From positions 148,428,731 to 148,492,730 of the forward strand of contig NC_081180.1 in NCBI RefSeq assembly GCF_029867415.1: 64,000 nt of DNA, in the 5' to 3' direction. The position numbers were made by a program, and so were the translations under genes. The notes below the pieces were generated by a model. It was given only the letters and a program-made list of their open reading frames with translations, did no database searches and had not been told where the DNA came from. Below are positions 32,183-45,814 of the stretch, piece after piece (positions within the stretch are counted from its first letter, which is position 1; every line of letters starts with the position of its first letter). Source of the stretch: Vicia villosa. Taxonomy: Eukaryota > Streptophyta > Magnoliopsida > Fabales > Fabaceae.

Positions 32183-35100
32183 TGTTATACCCCAAAATTT
32201 GCCCGCATCTTTTTTCAAGAAAACTCCAATCTGAAAATTAAGAGTCTCATATAATCATGGATGTTTATTTCAACAAATATCCTGACATATGAAATACTTA
32301 GTTTTTAGAATTTTTCTTATACAGTAATTTGGCTTGCAGTTGAATTTATTCTTACGCAAACGCCAAATACTGTTTATTACTTCACACATGCTATTTATTT
32401 ATTTACAGATAAATAGTACTGACACAATTGGTACAGAGTTAAAATCTTTTTGCAGCTGCAGAATCAAGAAACTCAGACTGTACTGGTAACAGTATATTAG
32501 TTATTTATTATGTCTATGTTTTTAACAAGTCATGTAAATAAACTTTCATTTTTCACATAAAACAAAAACAACAAAAAAGAAAATTAACTTTGACTGTTGA
32601 TTTTTCACTCTAACTGCTACGTCAATACCTGAACAGTCAGTTGACAGCCAAACTGCTGGCAGTACAATTCTCAGTGTTTTGTACCATCAATCAAATCAAT
32701 CTTTCACAATTCAAAATTCCAAGATTTTTGTTCTAGAAGTCTTCTGAATATCACGCGATTAGCAGAGACTCAACACTGCACAAAAATCAGGTACGTTTAA
32801 CTGTCTCCTACATAAACAGTCCCTGACTAGGGTTTTCTTGTTTTTACAGGAGAAACAAGTTTTTGAGAGCTCAAATGGATTTCATGCACATCCATACATC
32901 TCAAAGTACCATCATACAAATTTTCAAACTTCAATTCACTCAGACGCACCGTCAGCAGCTCAAACAGTCAACAGACGACCCGTTTGACCAAAAAAGTCAA
33001 CAGACAGTCAAAAATGAAATTTTTTGTCAAAGTCCATATTTTGTCAAAGGATTCATCATTTGATCATTGGATGATCATAATTCATCAAGGAAAGATCAAA
33101 AATCAACAAAACCCTAAGATTCAAAATTAGGGTTTTTGCCTGAAAAGTCAACTCAACTTTGACTGATCATAACTCTCTCATCCTTCATCCAAAAAATTCA
33201 AACCAAAGCTCATTTTGAAGGAAATTCAATTATCTTTCAAATGCCATTGATCCCATGGTCATTGGATTCACCATTTGAAAAATATGATCAAAGACATTAC
33301 AGGTCATTTTCAAAGTCAACAAAAAGACACTTTTTTCAAAAGGACACACAAGGAGCATCAAAAATCATTTTGACATGAGACCAAAGGCATTGGTTAGAGG
33401 ACTCTTTGAGGTTTCCAAAAAGTGCAAGATCTCCTTCATATGACAAAAATTGAGGGATTTACACCTTGTTGAAGTTGGCTAAATTTTGGAAAATGCATAA
33501 AACCAACATTGCTCAAAAATGTATTTTTTCCAAATGGGGCCAAGTTTTCGTGGTTCAAACATCATTTCCATGTTATTATGGGCCTCCCACGACCAAGACA
33601 AGGCCCATATCATTTTTATCCATTTTTTGGCATAATTTTATCTTATTTTAAGATTAAATTAAAAGGAAAATGGATGGATAATGGGTAGCTTAATTTCCAA
33701 GCATGACTCACCCAAGGAATCTTCATCTTTCTGCAGAGAATTGAAGAGCAAGGCAAGTGCATTGAAGACAAGAAGACTTGGTCAATAATTCAAAGCTTTT
33801 TAATATAAAAAATTCAAGAATTCCACAAAGGCAACTAGATGCTTCTTAGCTTCAATTCTAAGCACTCAATGCTTATAAATAGGCTAGCATACTTCAGTAA
33901 TGAAGGAGACAGAAATCAGAACCTAAGCATAGTGTGTAACATACTTGTAATCACTTGTTTTCTTTCAAGGAAATTTAAAATTCGAATTTTAATTTCCAGC
34001 TTGTTTCAATTCAAACTAAACACTTAAACATCATCCTCAAGTATCATTGAACGTGTCTCAATCAATTGCAAGCTCTGAAACCTCACAAATCGAGCTACAC
34101 AAGCCACGGTTTGTTCAAACTAAAATCAACTTGTATCTCATAACACACGCATATCTAGCACGATGTAGACATATATTTGGACTTGGTGTGGTGTGTAGAT
34201 CATTTCTAGAACTTTAATTAAGTTTTAGACGCTTACACACGAAGTTACCATTTTTGGGTTCATAACCTAAAATTTAGGGCTTTCTGAAATAGGCAAAATT
34301 AGAGGTTCTAAGTGGTACCATTGAGTTTGTATGGATCAGACGAGTTGAATGGATAGGTCGCGCCAAATTTCTTTTATGTCTAACCCCTATTCGTTATTTT
34401 CCAGGTTTAAGCTTCATCTATTACAGCGCTTTTGATAAGAAAGCGCTATTAAAAGTCCTGGCGAGAGGTTGAAGATGATGAGGTGTCCTCACCTCATTGG
34501 ACAGCAAGCGCGCGTTTTTTTAAACTTAACCCTTGGTTTCAGTGTTTGCAGGCGCGTCATAATTGGTGGACCCTCACAATCTGAGCCATCTGATTTCATT
34601 TATTATCCATCCAACGCATCAGACTGAGGGCCTATCCCATGGACCTTATTTAATTTCCACACCTGATCAGTATCCTTTTCTTTTCTATTTTTATTTTAAT
34701 TTCTTTGTTAAATTAATTAAAAATAGTTTTAAAAATCCAAAAAATACACAAAAAATATTTTTAGACTTCTAAAATAATATATTATTTTCTGAAATAAAAA
34801 TATTTTATTTTTCTTCATAATTTCAATATTTTGCATAATTAATTAGTATATATTTATATATTTGCTTTTTAATTCTTCTAACCAACCAAAAAATCATAAA
34901 AAAAATTGTTCTTTATATAAAATATTGTTTATATATTATAAACTAATTTTGTACATATTTTGAATAATTTTCTCTTTAAGTTTTAATTATTTGTATAATT
35001 ATTTGTATAATTATGTTTTAATTAGCTTAAATCAATTTCAAATCAATTCCAAAAATTCCAAAAAAATTAGTTTTGTTTTAAAATTAATTGACAAATATTT

Positions 35101-36111
35101 TGTACATATTTTAAACTTAATTTCTAGGTTTAAATCTGTTTTCATCTTTTTTCTTCATTTTAATTTAATTAATCATGCATTAATTATAATTAAAATCAAT
35201 CATAAAAAATCCAAAAACATGCCTTTTATTTTTCTTGCAATTTAAATTCCTAGATAAATGTATAGGATGTCAAATTCATGTAAATAGGCTAGTTTACATT
35301 TCCTGCACAATCGATGTAATAGCGTAGATTTACTTTCCGCACTTTACATTTCCGCATTTTAATTTCCAGCAAATATAAACTGCGTGTATGTCAAAGATAA
35401 AATTGAACCGTTAGATCACTAACTTCAAAGATAAAATATCTGAATACAATCACAAATCACATTTGCACCTCTTAAGGTAATCCCTTCACATTCTTTTCAA
35501 AATCAAAATCAAAATTCTACTATTTCGAGTACAAAATCGAACCTTGCGTTTATATCCGGTGAAAGGATAGATTTTTAAAGGAAATAGGATAAAGACCTTA
35601 CAACTCAAGGTAGACCTCCTAGTTTGCTTGCTCAAATCAAAACAAACAAATTCTCATACACTGTTGTTTTTCAAAACAAAACTTTCAAAAAAGACAATAC
35701 TTTGTATACATCCAAACACGGATTATTACAAAGTTAACGTTCTTTTCAAAACATCTTTCGAAAGATAAACAAGCATTTTGTATACATCCACACACGGATC
35801 ATTACAAAATTCAATTTACAAAAGTATTTGAAACCACATATGAGCATTCTAAAGCAATTGAAAAGTGATCGAAAAACAAGTGAGCTAAGCAAACTTAAGA
35901 GCCCATGGATAACCATGGATACAAAGGGTGCTAACACCTTCCCTTTGTATAACCTACCCCCTTACCCAGAATTTCTTAAAGGTCTTTTTTCTGTTTCTTT
36001 TATAAACCTTTCCTTAATTGGATAAAATAAAAGGTCGGTGGCGACTCTGTGAATTTTCAAAAATGCGAAAGCATTAAGCGATAAAAAAGAGTCAGTTCAC
36101 GTATCTCTACA
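32183..36111 (+). repeat. 3' LTR of element A (3929 bp)
   Basis: It starts TGTTATACCCCAAAATTTGCC and ends ...TATCTCTACA. The start is shared with the LTRs of D and F (TGTCATACCCCAAAATTT). The last ~300 bp share a block with C and F (CCATGGATAACCATGG, then ACACCTTCCCTTTGTATAA, then GGTGGCGACTCT). No ORF of note; AT-rich between 34680 and 35250. The 5' partner is off-window, so age cannot be estimated. Confidence 0.85.
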
Positions 36112-38057
36112 GAACAGAGGTATGGCCCGGAATTAAAAAACGGAGGTCCACACACCGAATCAACCGGGTCCGCATCACTCCTTCACACCTCAACCGCCAG
36201 CGATCCCTCCAACAGCACCGCAAAATGCAGCAGCCCAACAACCGTCATGCCGGTAATGTCGACGTCCCTCAATCTTCTTTTCTCCCAATTTTCATCACCT
36301 TTTCACTATTTCTCTTATTTTATTAATTAACCTTTTAACTTTTAATTATTTATTAACCCTTGATTTCCATTAATTAATTAGGATTAGGGTTTTTTAACCG
36401 ATTAATTTTATGTTTCTTTCTTCAACTAATTTATTTTAATTTAATTAGGATATTTTAATTAGTTTAATCATTACAAAATCACAAAAAACACAAAAATATT
36501 AGTTCTTGTTTGATTTGATTTTTTTACCAAACATTAATTTTATTTGATTAGATTTAGGATTTGATTGGATTTAATAATTAGGATTAATTTACAATTTAAA
36601 ATTTAATTAGATTAGATTTAGTTGTTAGAATATTTTTAAAAATAATTAGATTTAGGTTTAATTGATTTTATTTGATTTTAATTTTTTTAACATAATTTTG
36701 ATTAATTTAGTAATTAGGATTTGATTAGATTTTTTAGACTTAATAATTAAAATCAATTAGAGATTTAATTAGATTAGAATTAATTTGTACATAATTAGAT
36801 AATTAGATTTATTTTCATTAATTAAATTAGATTTAGTTTAACATTAACAAGTAAATATTTTTTTAACTCTAAATCTTTTCCTTCTCTTTCCATTTTTTCT
36901 CGACTTTTCACTTCATCCTCTATTTTAATTTCCTCGCATTATTTTTTTTACAAATTATGTAACTGCCTATGGGATGTAATAGTTTAATTAGGACTTTTAT
37001 TTTCCGCATTTTATTTTCTGCAAAGGTTTTACAATTATGTGTCTCTCCCGAAGCCATGTAATAGTAATTAGGATTTATTTTCTGCATTTTATTTTCTGCA
37101 AAGGTTTTATAATTATGTATCTCTCCCAAAGCCATGTAATAACGTAGGATTTTATTTTCCACACTTTACTTTCCGCACCTATAAACTGCTATATACTGTT
37201 AGATGATAATAGGATTGTATGGCAAGATAAAATCAAACTAGAATAACCCTAATTTTCTGGATTAAATTAATCAATCACTTTTTGTTCACACACTCACCTT
37301 TAAGGTAATCTCTCTCATGCTTCCTTTCGATTAAATAGTTAAGCCCCTCGGATGTAGGGATACCTTAGCCTGTTGCCTTCGATTCAAAAATCATCATAAA
37401 GATCATAGTCCCTTCGATGATGCCTACGATATAAAATGATCTCGTCCCTCGATGTTGCCTTCAATTACATGATGATAGTCCCTTCGAATGCTAAGGTATC
37501 CTTACATGTTGCCTTTTATGACTATTCTCATCAACGCATACGACTTCCTACCCTTCTTATGGTATGGATAGCCTTATGGCAAAGGATGACCCTCGATGAC
37601 CCGCACATCCAATGAAAGGACTACCTACCCTCCTTATGGTATGGATAGCCCTTTCAAACGAAAGACTTAAAGAACAAGAAAGACAAACTTAGGGTAGGTG
37701 CTTTTAACTGCTTACTCACTATTCAAACTCAAATTTCTTTTCACACCCCTTTTCAAATCAATTCAAAAAGACTACGCTTATTTACAAGCTAAAGTCCTTA
37801 TTCAAATCTTTTCAATTCACACACGACACTCTTTCAAACATTTCAAATAAAAAAGTGAGCTAAGCAATTAAGAGCCCATGGATAACCATGGATACAAAGG
37901 GTGCTTACACCTTCCCTTTGTATAACTTACCCCCGAACTCAAATCTTTCAAAGGTCTTCCCTGTTCTTTTTGCCTTTCCAATTGGATAAAATAAAAGTCG
38001 ATGGCGACTCTTGCTATCCGCAATGTTTTTAAAAGTCAGTTATCCCACCGTATTACA
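36112..38057 (+). repeat. Element C: 3' part of an Ogre-type LTR
   Basis: It ends ...TCCCACCGTATTACA, matching the end of solo LTR F (TCTCCCACCATATTACA on F's strand), and shares CCATGGATAACCATGG, ACACCTTCCC and TGGCGACTCT (38002-38011) with A and F. Short tandem units with GTAATA...TTTTATTTTCTGCA (36940-37180) and GTCCCTTCGATGATGCCT-type units (37380-37520) also occur in F. It starts abruptly where A ends, so the left part should be beyond A's off-window 5' LTR. It ends inside B's 5' LTR, with AAGAG as candidate target duplication. It may be a solo LTR or the 3' LTR of a full element. Confidence 0.75.
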
Positions 38058-39397
38058 AAGAGGCAACATACACAAAGTATCAATTATGTTGAAATACACA
38101 TCAAATGCCTATGAGAAAAACAAAAAGAGTGAAAGTGGAAATCCTGCATGTTATGCAATACGCTCCAATGGAGTCATAAGAAGTTCACTAATACAGGATC
38201 AGTCCATACACTGTTCATATTGAATGACAAAAGAAACTGAATACACTGAGTTGTTGCTCGAAAAGTGTTTCATGTTTACTGATGTCAGTCAATATGTTAT
38301 CAGCTATAACAAGCTTAATGATCAGTATGGAAGCAGCAGAAGAAGAAGATCAAATCAGAAGCAATTTACAATAGAGTTGTTGCTCTAAATTTGCTTTTAG
38401 AAGAAATGAAGATCATATCAGAAGCAATCAATAACAGAGTTGTTGCTCTAAATCAGCTTAAGAAGATCTGAAGATGAAGACCAGCTTGAAGAAACGCTTA
38501 ACATATGAAGCTGAAGCTCTTACTGTGAGAAGCTAGGATATCGTCAGAAGATGCAGACAAGAAGACTCCAAAGATTATTCATTCACTTAAAAGTGATTAC
38601 TTGTTATTGTATCTTATAGTTTGTAGTAAGAATATCTTCTTATTAAGAAGAACCATTTGAAACTAATTTAATTTGGTGATGATGCCTTGAGCGACCAAGT
38701 AAAGGTCAGAAGCTTGAGAAGACAATGATGGTGGTCATTGTGAAAATTCTCTTGGAGACCAAGTGAAGGTCAGAAGTTCAGGAGTCAATGAATGTTATAC
38801 CTGTGGATCATATTACTGAACAGTCCATTGCAGTTAGTCACGAGCAGATGGCTTGTGCATGTTACTAGATTGATGAACGTTATATCTCGTTGAGATCATT
38901 GAACGGTTCAATCATCTAGGGGTTAGTCACTCGTAGGTAGCTTGTGCACGGTTAGTCACAGCAGTTGGCTGTGCAGGTTGTTAGGCACGATGGATGATCG
39001 TGCAGGTGTAATCAAGTTTGATTATAGTGGATTAAGTCCTCTTTTGAGAGGCAAATCACCTGAGGAGGGTGGACTGGAGGTAGCCTTATTCATAAAGTGA
39101 ACCACGATAAAAATGAATGTGTCTTTTACTTTCTGTACATTTCATTTAAATCAGAACATTCACGCAGAATGTCTTCAGAACTGTACTGAGACAAGTCAGA
39201 AGGTATGATGATATAAAGAAGTTAAATTGAATATCTCATTGGTTATGCAACCCCATTCCAATCATGCTTCAGCAACATCTAAAGCATATCCAAAAGATGA
39301 GATACTAAAAGAAAGAAAAGAATTTTAAGAAAGGGAACTTTAATTTGATAAAGAACACAATTTAATCCCCCCTTTCTTGTGTTTTTCTCCACCTTCA
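38058..39397 (+). repeat. 5' LTR of element B, 3' half (broken by C)
   Basis: Matches 48477-49812. It ends TTCTCCACCTTCA, then the primer site. C sits at the break. Short GTTGTTGCTC...AGAAGATCAAATCAGAAGCA repeats occur in both LTRs. Confidence 0.85.
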
Positions 39398-40327
39398 ATT
39401 GGTATCAGAGCATGGCTCTGTTATTGATCTCAGGATCAAACACTTAACCGTGTAGAGAGATCCAGTAGGAGAAAAACCAAACTGAATAGAAAAACGACGC
39501 CATATTCCAACACTCAGTATAATCAGAACATATCAAGGCAAAGATCTCAAGACTCTATGCATATTATCTACACATCATAAGGAGTTTGTGGATCAACATC
39601 AAATCTTAAAGAGGCTCAAGACATCAGAAAGAAGTAAATATGCTTAATTGAAGACATTCAAAATCAAAGCCAAAACAAGGGTAGCTGACTCATGCCAGGT
39701 GATCATCTTTAATTCATCAGCGCAAATCAAAGGAGGAAGACAAGGTAGAACAAGATTTTAGTGCTAAGACTCTGAAGCAGAAACAGACAGAACTTCTGCA
39801 CAAGAAGATGCTCTCTCTCTCAAAAGAAACTGGAAGAAAGGTTTATCATCTAGAATGGTCAGATCTTTCTAAAACCTTCTTTTTTATAATCTGCTAACTT
39901 AAATATGAGCTTACTAATAGTGTATATAAACCTCTTTTGCATGTCTAGTATTCATTGCCACCTACTCTACTGTCTTTCCTATTCTCCATACATGCACTAT
40001 AACTCTAAAATAGCTTTAACTTCATATTTATTAACTAAACAACCACCTCGTGAGAAAGTCTAGGTCAAACCAAAAAAACTAACTCCAACACTAACGTATG
40101 TCAGTATCTCTTGTCTGCTCATGCATGCTCATCAATTAATGAGAAAAGACTAAAGCTCTTAAGTGTGCATCAGTATCCTGTCATATCATGACTAACGTTC
40201 CCTCATCATCTTCTTCATATACTAACTTTAGATCTAAATAGCTCTCACCAAAACACCTTCATCTACCAAACCACAGCAAATATCTTCTCCATCTCCCTTC
40301 CAAATCCCTTTCATCCATTTTCAAAAT
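39398..40327 (+). other. Primer site and leader of element B
   Basis: Begins ATTGGTATCAGAGCATGG; the TGGTATCAGAGC word at 39400-39411 is the usual initiator tRNA-Met site. The remainder is non-coding, with no gag trace, and runs into a TC-rich stretch (40250-40327) just before the first ORF. Confidence 0.75.
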
Positions 40328-40500
40328 ATGTTTGCCATGACTTACCATGGAGATGAAAATTATCTGAAGGTCATCTCCGAGAAGGACCCAAATCTTTCTT
40401 TTCTCTTAGAAGATGCAAGAGAATTAATATGGAGCTATCAAGTCCAGTACTGGGCAAACTACTACACAATGCTCCGAGGTTCTGTTTATCCGATGCTAGT

Positions 40501-43500
40501 TGTAATATGGTGGGAGAACTGACTTTTTTAAATGTGCGGATAGCAAGAGTCGCCACCGACTTTTATTTTATCCAATTGGAAAGGCTAAAAGAACAGAAAA
40601 AGACCTTTTAAAAGACTTTGAGTTCAGGGGGTAAGTTATACAAAGGGAAGGTGTAAGCACCCTTTGTATCCATGGTTATCCATGGGGTCTTAATTGCTTA
40701 GCTCACTTGTTTTCAAAATGTTTGAAGTGTAGTGTGTGAATAGGAAAAGACTTTGTTTAAGGACTTTAGCTTGTAAATAAGTGTAGCCTCGTTTTGAAAG
40801 TATTTGAAAAAAGAGTGTGAAAAAAAGATTTTTTTGAATTTAAATCAGAGCAAGCAATTAGTAGAAACTACCCTAATTTTAAGATTTATGTTCTTTCAGC
40901 TTTTCAGTTTGAAAGGGTTATCCATACCATAAGAAGGGTAGGTAGTTTTTTCATTGGATTTGTAAAGGGTCATCGAGGATTATCGTTCGCCATAAGACTA
41001 TCCCTACCATAATAAGGGCAGGTAGTCCTTAGGGAAGGATATAATAGTCATTTTAGGCAACCAGTGAGGATACCTTAGCAACCGAAAGGGACTATCATCA
41101 TTAATCGTAGGCAACCTCGAGGGACAAGATCATATATTCGTAGGCAACATTGAAGGGACTTATGATCTTTTGATGATGATTATGAACTGAGGGCAACATT
41201 TGCTAAGGCATCCTCGTATTCGAGGGACTTGACTATTTTTTAAATCGAAAGGCAACAGGCGGCATAAGAAGGGTTACCATAAAGGTGTGTGTGTGCGCCA
41301 CAATCAAGTGCTTCAGTTCGGATATTTTATCTTGTATAAGTTAGTGATTCTAATTCAATTAACAGGCTTGCACTCCCTAGGATTACTAACCACGCAGTTA
41401 AAAATAAAGGCAGAACTAATGATCCTACGCTATTACAATAAACACCTGTAGGGCAGAAAAATAAAGGCAGAATTAATGATCCTACGCTATTACAATAAAC
41501 ACCTGTAGGGTAGAAAAATAAAGGTAGGAATTAAAAGGCAGAAAAATAAACATAATTACTATTACAATAAAACCCTGTGGGTAACAAAAAAATAAAGGCA
41601 GAAAGGTAGAAAACTTTTTACAAGGCTTTGGGGCAGATACATAATTTATAAATAATAGCAAGCAATAATAATGCGAATAATAAAATAAAATCCAAAATTA
41701 TAAATAATAAGGCAAAATTAAAATAAATGGCACATGCGACAATCACAGAGTACGGGGTGAGAAGAGAAATCGCGAATAAAAAATATATTTTAAGAAAAAA
41801 ACAGGGTTAAAACCCTTAAGGCTAAAAAAACCTAACCTACAGTTAATGGGCAACACCTACCAGTAATTACTGAGCCTAACTGCACTAAAGTTAAATGGCA
41901 AGGGAAAGTCAATTGATTAAATAAACCTAATTACCCTAAAATTAAATTATTAACCTGAAAATCCTAATTTGATTAAATTAGGATGAGCCTAAAAAATTAA
42001 TTATTGGCTAAACCTAAAACTAAGTTAATTGATCTAATTTAAAAATTAAATTATAATTATTATAAAACCCTAAATTAAAATTAAATTAGTTTAACTAATA
42101 TAATCTTAAAAACTAAATTAGTTTATCTAAAAAAAGGTTTGATTCTAATTAAAAGATTTGCAATTTTTTTAAAGAAGAAAAACAAAAAGAATAAAACTAA
42201 TTATATAAATAAATATAAGATAATTTAAAAAAAAAACTGGGGTTTGGATCTGATGTTGCTGGTCTTTGAAGTCCATAGTGGGCAAACCTCTTTTAAGCCA
42301 TCAGATCGGAGAGAGTGCAAATCCAACGGCCATCGTATGAGGGTGCATTATAGCGTGTAGGTACCTGGTCCACTGAATCTGTGAGAAAAGAAGAAAAAAA
42401 ACAAATTCGTGCATCCCAGGATTCGAGCCCATTTACTCAGGGGTCACATATTACACGCCTTGCCAATTGATCCATTTTTATTTACTGTTAGTAAACTGAC
42501 TTTGGAAAAATAAATATGTAAAACAAAACAATTAAGAAGGGGAAGTCAAACGTATCACGCGCCAGCCAAAGGGAATGGGAGAGAAATTCTTTGAACATTG
42601 ACTGGCAAGTGACATCACGCCACCCATGGAGAGAGAGAATAAAAATTTTGACTGACCAATCAACAAAAGCACGCGTGTCCTCGTAAGTCCCCTTCTACTA
42701 TTCCTCTTCTTCTTCGCCAGAACCTGTGAATTTACCTACGAGTTTTACTGTGGAATTTCCTGCAGATTTTTCCGCGAGTTCATCTTCCTCCATTGCAACA
42801 ATTTAGAACCTGCAAAGATCAAAAAATAAATGAAAGAAAAGCGCCCAGATCTACTATTTAGGATGCTAGGAATCCAATGGTGGTATTATTTGCGCGTGAG
42901 GGGGCCTGCAACCATGAAAACTAAAGCTCACACATCCTTTGCCCTAATAATGGTGGTTTGTATTCTATGTGTTAGAGCTTCGTACCTATGCTTCAGATCT
43001 CTCCTAAACTGCACACTGAACTCAAATATATGATTAGTTTCGATCAAAATAAAATGTGATGCAAGATATGAAAAAAATTAACGTAGGGATGAAGATGATC
43101 ATGGAGCATGCGTTCTAAGCATCATGGGACGTGGTTGATGGCTCTGTCTTACTCTAATGCACGTCAGAAACTCAACCAAACAAACAAAACATGTTAAAAC
43201 ACGATTATACATGGAAAACAAAAATCAAGAATATGTAATGGAGATGTTGAACATGGAATACGAATTACAGATGCTTTCTCATGCTACCAACCAAACCATG
43301 CATACTTACTCTAAATCACCTTAAAAGTGGAATGGAAGAGCTATCTGGCCTTGAGGATGCTTGAAACAAAAGATACGATTTTTTGTTCTTTCTTTGAGTT
43401 TTTTATTTTTGGAAACCCTAGTTCTCCTTCTCCAAACTTCCTCCCTTTGCAATGCTGAATGGATATGTATATATATATATGAAAGAATTAGGTCAATGGT

Positions 43501-44667
43501 TTAGGAAATATATCATGTAATTGGAGAAAAGAGTTTGATTGAAAATTTGAATGATTTCTTTCTATTTTTGTCTCAATATTGATTCAATATTTTCCAATCA
43601 CATTCACCACGAATTTTTCATCAAAATAAGCATATTTGGATGATTGGATTTGATTGGGAATATTAATCTTTGATTTAAACTAATTATTTCATATTTTACA
43701 TGATTTATTAGTATTTAAATGAATTAAAATTCAAATAAATAAAATAAATGTGATAAAAATAAAATAATTAATTTAAGGACGTTTATAAAGCCCATAGACA
43801 CGTTTGGGATCCATTATTTAGGCCCATTAGTCCAAAAACACCAAATTGTGCAATTAGGGTTTTGTGTTTTTCTTGAGAATTGACCAACTTCTGAGCCTCG
43901 TATCTCCTTCAATTTTTATCATATGAACATGTTATAGGACTTTTTGGAAATCCCAAGATGTTCTATACAAGCCACTTTGGAAAATTGTTTCCATTTGAGG
44001 ATTTTATCTTGAAGATATGGCTCCTGACAAAAAACAGCTTTTTGCGATCTTCTAGAAGGACCTGTAATATTTTGGCTTATATCTCTTATGCGGAAGCATT
44101 TCTTGACCTTGTGCCCAACATCAAAGTTGTAGAGAATTGAATTTCCTTGAGAATGAGCTTTGGTTGGGAAATTTCTTAGAAAGTATGAGAGAGATATGAT
44201 TTGTCAAAGTTGGGTTGACTTTTACCTAGAAACCCTAATTTAGCAACTTGTCCTTTTGTGGATTTTTTATCTTTTCTTGATGAATCATGATCAACCTTTG
44301 ATCAAATGATGAATCTAACATTAGAATGTCAATGTTGACCAAAAATCAGGAATTTTGACTATATTTTGACCACAGTTGACTTTTAGGTCAAACTAGTCGA
44401 CTGTTGACTATTTGAGCAGTTGATTGATCAATCTTGTGAATCAAGGCTTGAAACTTGGCATAGGGATCCTTTGGGACTTATGTGAGACCATGGACTCCAC
44501 TTCAGGTAGCAGAAATTGATTTTACCTTGAGAGGAGCAAAACCCTAGTTGGAGGGTTGATGTTTAGGAGAGAGAGTGCATGCTTCCTTCTTGTGTATCTT
44601 TGAGCATTTGAAAGTCAGATGGACTGAAATATGAGTAAATATGATGGGAAAATTTTGGGGTATGACA
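40501..44667 (-). mobile_element. Solo LTR F of an Ogre-type element (4167 bp)
   Basis: Plus-strand ends TGTAATATGG and ...TTTGGGGTATGACA, flanked by CTAGT on both sides (40496-40500 and 44668-44672). On its sense (minus) strand it begins TGTCATACCCCAAAATTTTCC like the LTRs of A and D. No internal domain is present, so it is a product of LTR-LTR recombination. It contains tandem units of ~58 bp near 41400-41530 (TGATCCTACGCTATTACAAT), the TGGCGACTCT word (40546-40555) and a tRNA-like segment. Short frames inside it are not genes. Confidence 0.9.
42410..42480 (-). other. tRNA-like segment in solo LTR F
   Basis: On the minus strand: A-box-like TGGATCAATTGGCAAGG (42458-42474) and B-box GGCTCGAATCC (42419-42429), spaced as in a tRNA gene and in the same sense as the LTR. 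The anticodon arm does not fold. It is the counterpart of the segment in D's LTRs. Confidence 0.55.
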
Positions 44668-45237
44668 CTAGTAAAATAATTATGGAAGTTTGCCAAAATA
44701 AGTGATGATGGAAATACCATCCTCTCCGAAATCTTCAAACTCCCCACTTCTATTACCATACCATCAATTGTCAAAGCCACGGGCTGTGTCTCATCTGAAG
44801 CCACTGTTGAAGACTTTCAATCTGACATAAGATTGTTAAAATCCTTCAAAACCCTATTTTTTGACTCTGATCCTTATGAGCCAAACAATCCTGAACACCT
44901 CCTTCATTATCCCAAAATCTGGTTCACATTCTCCCTAACAAACCTTCGTCCTATGATGGCAGTAAGAAATGTCATGACCCATGATCACATAGTGCTTATG
45001 TTTCTTCTAACACACCATCATAGGATTGACCTTCCTAAAACTATTTTCAACTACCTTAAGGACACCATCAAAATATCCCGAAATCAGTCAAACTTTCACA
45101 TTCCTTATGGAAGAGTATTATCTGAGCTAATCATGAACGATGATATCTGGAGATTTGTTGGACTTGTAGGGCCTAAGCGGGCACTTACTTCAGAAAGGTG
45201 TGACCGGGTGAAAAAGATTGAAGAACTCGAGGACTAA

Positions 45238-45814
45238 TTTCTCTTACGAAGAAATTCACTCAGAAGTTCTGATCAAGTCATACAGTATGCTTAACCTCTG
45301 AAACAAGTGGAAGAAGTATTAGTTAAGTCTAGGATTGTAGTAATGTGGTTATCAATGTTGTACTCTATATCCTATATCTTAATTTCAGATTGAAAATTAT
45401 TTCTGCCTTAACCATCATTCAAATAACTAAAGGAACAAGATAAGTCATCTCCATAAAATCTGTTAAGATTCTAAAAATGAAAATGTGTTAGTAAAACCCA
45501 ACCAAATTGTCTAAACTAACACACAATCAAAAGCCATTAATTACTCTCCTTAGAAATAATGCAGGATAATTAATAATTACCTCAAGAAACTAAAAAATCA
45601 AATCCTTTAGACTTCATCCATATAGATCTATGTAATGATTAATACTCTACACTATGTTCATCTCTCTTGGAAATCATTATCTTAAACTACTCCATAAACC
45701 ATCACACTTACTATCCATCTCTTTAAATTAAACCTTCAGTCTTCGATCGAAAACACCACTACTCCTCTCATTAAAAGTTTATCTCTTCCCTAATCTTAGC
45801 AAAACTCTTGTTTC
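45238..45814 (+). other. Spacer between the two ORFs of element B
   Basis: Non-coding and AT-rich, ending in a TC-rich stretch before the next ATG, like the leader of the first ORF. Confidence 0.45.

Larger units (their letters stand above)
1..36111 (+). mobile_element. Element A: Ogre/Tat-type Ty3-gypsy retrotransposon, 5' end outside window
   Basis: The order is ORF1, gag-protease, intron, RT-RNase H, second RNase H, integrase, repeat-rich 3' UTR and 3' LTR, which is the Tat/Ogre layout. The 5' LTR and primer site lie left of the window. Element D (with E inside it) occupies 6499-28177. Removing D plus one CTGAT target copy deletes 21684 bp, a multiple of three, and the RNase H reading frame continues exactly. 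The element ends at 36111 with ...CTCTACA, followed by GAACA, the candidate target duplication whose partner is off-window. It is defective: two frameshifts in gag-pro, a deletion in the integrase finger, and the insertion. Confidence 0.9.
40328..45237 (+). pseudogene. First ~246-codon ORF of element B, split by solo LTR F
   Basis: Coding parts are 40328-40500 and 44673-45237. Removing F plus one CTAGT copy gives exactly 246 codons including the stop, with one internal TAA (44677-44679). Motifs shared with the copies at 45815 and 63165: a YP.(L/M)V..(L/F)W segment around the insertion point, then LPKTIFNYLKDTIKISR and HIPYGRVLSELI near the C-terminus. No signal peptide, membrane span or known catalytic motif. 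The family resembles ORFs in the env position of SIRE elements, annotated as putative plant transposon proteins; its function is unknown. Confidence 0.7.

Noticed and set aside
37321..37680. A coding region in LTR C or F suggested by regular CCTTCGAT-type spacing
   Set aside because: The pattern is a short tandem repeat shared by the two LTRs, with stops in all frames.
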